This document shows positions 12,290-13,034 of a DNA stretch of 13,034 bases, piece after piece; the first letter of the stretch is position 1, and each line of letters starts with the position of its first letter. This DNA comes from an uncultured Eubacteriales bacterium (lineage in GTDB: Bacteria; Bacillota; Clostridia; Lachnospirales; Anaerotignaceae). Below the pieces are notes generated by a model that had not been told where the DNA came from, did not search any database, and saw only the letters and a list, made by a program, of their open reading frames with translations. The stretch spans positions 1 through 13,034 of the forward strand of contig URLB01000054.1 in assembly GCA_900548595.1 (NCBI GenBank), given 5' to 3'. Position numbers and translations under genes: made by a program.

Positions 12290-13034
12290 TTAGCTAAGAT
12301 GTTTATTAGTTTTGAGTTTGGATAAAAGTACAACCGTCTCTACTGCCGAAGTTTGACAAAACATATCTACAGGCTGAGCCTCTTCGGCTTTATATCCCTT
12401 TTCTTCAAACAATCGTAAATCCCTTGCAAGGGTTGCTGGATCACATGAAACATAGACTATCCTGTCGGGATTCATTCCACTTACCGCATCCACAACAGCA
12501 GGCTCGACTCCTTTTCTCGGAGGATCAAGGAAAATTACATCGGCTCTCTTTCCCTCTCTGTACATTCTGGGTAATACTTCCTCAGCCTTACCGGCTTCAA
12601 AAACGGCGTTCGTTATGTTATTTATTTCTGCATTATGTTTTGCATCCTCTATAGCTCTTTCAACCACTTCTATACCGTAAACATTTTTTGCTTTTTCAGC
12701 TGCAAATAACGATATTGTCCCTATTCCGCAGTATACGTCTATGACGTTCTCATTTCCGGTCAATCCCGCCTTTTCTACGGCAATTTTATACAGTTTCTCT
12801 GTTTGAACAGGATTTACTTGATAAAAACTTAAAGACGATATATCAAAACTTACATTTCCTATTTTGTCCCTTATGAAATCTTTTCCCCAAACAGTCTTAC
12901 ATTCCGGCCCCATTATCACATTTGTTCTTTCGGTATTAATATTCATAACTACGGAAACAATTCCGTCTATGCGCTTTAATTTTTCTATAAGTTTGTCCTG
13001 TTTCGGTATTTTTCTTCCGTTTACAACTACAGTT
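12290..13034 (-). CDS. rlmD: 23S rRNA (uracil-5-)-methyltransferase RlmD/RumA type (5' end outside window)
   Basis: Transfers a methyl group from S-adenosylmethionine to C5 of a uracil, most likely U1939 or U747 of 23S rRNA. The visible 247 residues are the C-terminal part of the TrmA/RlmC/RlmD family. Present are SFYQVNP (RNA/SAM site), DVYCGIGTISLFAA (SAM-binding loop), FLDPPRKG (motif IV) and YVSCDPATLARDL with the nucleophilic Cys. The end is DMFCQTSAVETVVLLS, whose Glu is the general base. The residue before VET is Ala where I would expect His. The frame stays open to the window edge, so the ATG at 12946 is internal and the true start, usually preceded by a TRAM and Fe-S region, lies beyond 13034. 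It converges with the lipoprotein gene. Confidence 0.9.
   Translation of the reverse strand, partial: TVVVNGRKIPKQDKLIEKLKRIDGIVSVVMNINTERTNVIMGPECKTVWGKDFIRDKIGNVSFDISSLSFYQVNPVQTEKLYKIAVEKAGLTGNENVIDVYCGIGTISLFAAEKAKNVYGIEVVERAIEDAKHNAEINNITNAVFEAGKAEEVLPRMYREGKRADVIFLDPPRKGVEPAVVDAVSGMNPDRIVYVSCDPATLARDLRLFEEKGYKAEEAQPVDMFCQTSAVETVVLLSKLKTNKHLS

Noticed and set aside
1..13034. CRISPR array, tRNA, rRNA or intact insertion sequence
   Set aside because: No regularly spaced repeats, no cloverleaf with a CCA-type end, no rRNA-like sequence and no complete transposase were found by eye.

Overview
The window is an AT-rich stretch of a Firmicutes (Clostridia-type) chromosome. The evidence is the complete spoIIA sporulation operon (spoIIAA, spoIIAB, sigF), strong AGGAGG-type ribosome binding sites, T-tailed intrinsic terminators, heavy ATA use for isoleucine in most genes, and a fermentation-type family I CoA-transferase. 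I cannot name the genus from sequence alone. Most of the window is ordinary core genome. The one region that looks accessory is roughly 10.2-12.3 kb.

Left part (1-2292, minus strand): a nucleoside-salvage operon. deoC and deoD read from a clear sigma-A promoter with an extended -10. A long hairpin with a T-tract follows deoD, then cytidine deaminase (cdd) and a Nudix hydrolase that runs off the left edge. Together these convert (deoxy)nucleosides to bases and sugar phosphates, with deoxyribose 5-phosphate ending as acetaldehyde plus glyceraldehyde 3-phosphate. The Nudix enzyme probably cleans up nucleotides.

Middle (2382-5503, plus strand): a DUF975 membrane protein, a cyclophilin-type peptidyl-prolyl isomerase with its own terminator, then spoIIAA-spoIIAB-sigF. 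These last three encode the anti-anti-sigma factor, the anti-sigma kinase and the forespore sigma factor. A strong hairpin at 5480-5503 lies between this operon and the convergent genes.

Right-centre (5580-10146, minus strand): a radical SAM protein of the spore-photoproduct-lyase-like group that ends in a beta-clamp-like QLSLF motif; a MoxR-type AAA+ ATPase and a CoxE-like VWA protein, paired behind one sigma-A promoter; and an acetyl-CoA hydrolase/transferase-family CoA-transferase with its own terminator.

Right end (10147-13034): about 1 kb with no convincing gene. Its first half is extremely AT-rich, and it carries several inverted repeats plus a near-consensus promoter with a dyad set between -35 and -10. 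Then comes a secreted C39/papain-like cysteine-peptidase lipoprotein whose isoleucine codons (ATT over ATA) are unlike its neighbours, three hairpins or palindromes downstream of it, and the 3' part of an RlmD-type 23S rRNA uracil methyltransferase running off the right edge. The lipoprotein with its promoter and dyad is the best candidate for an acquired, specifically regulated unit. I did not find a defence system, CRISPR array, tRNA, rRNA or intact mobile element.
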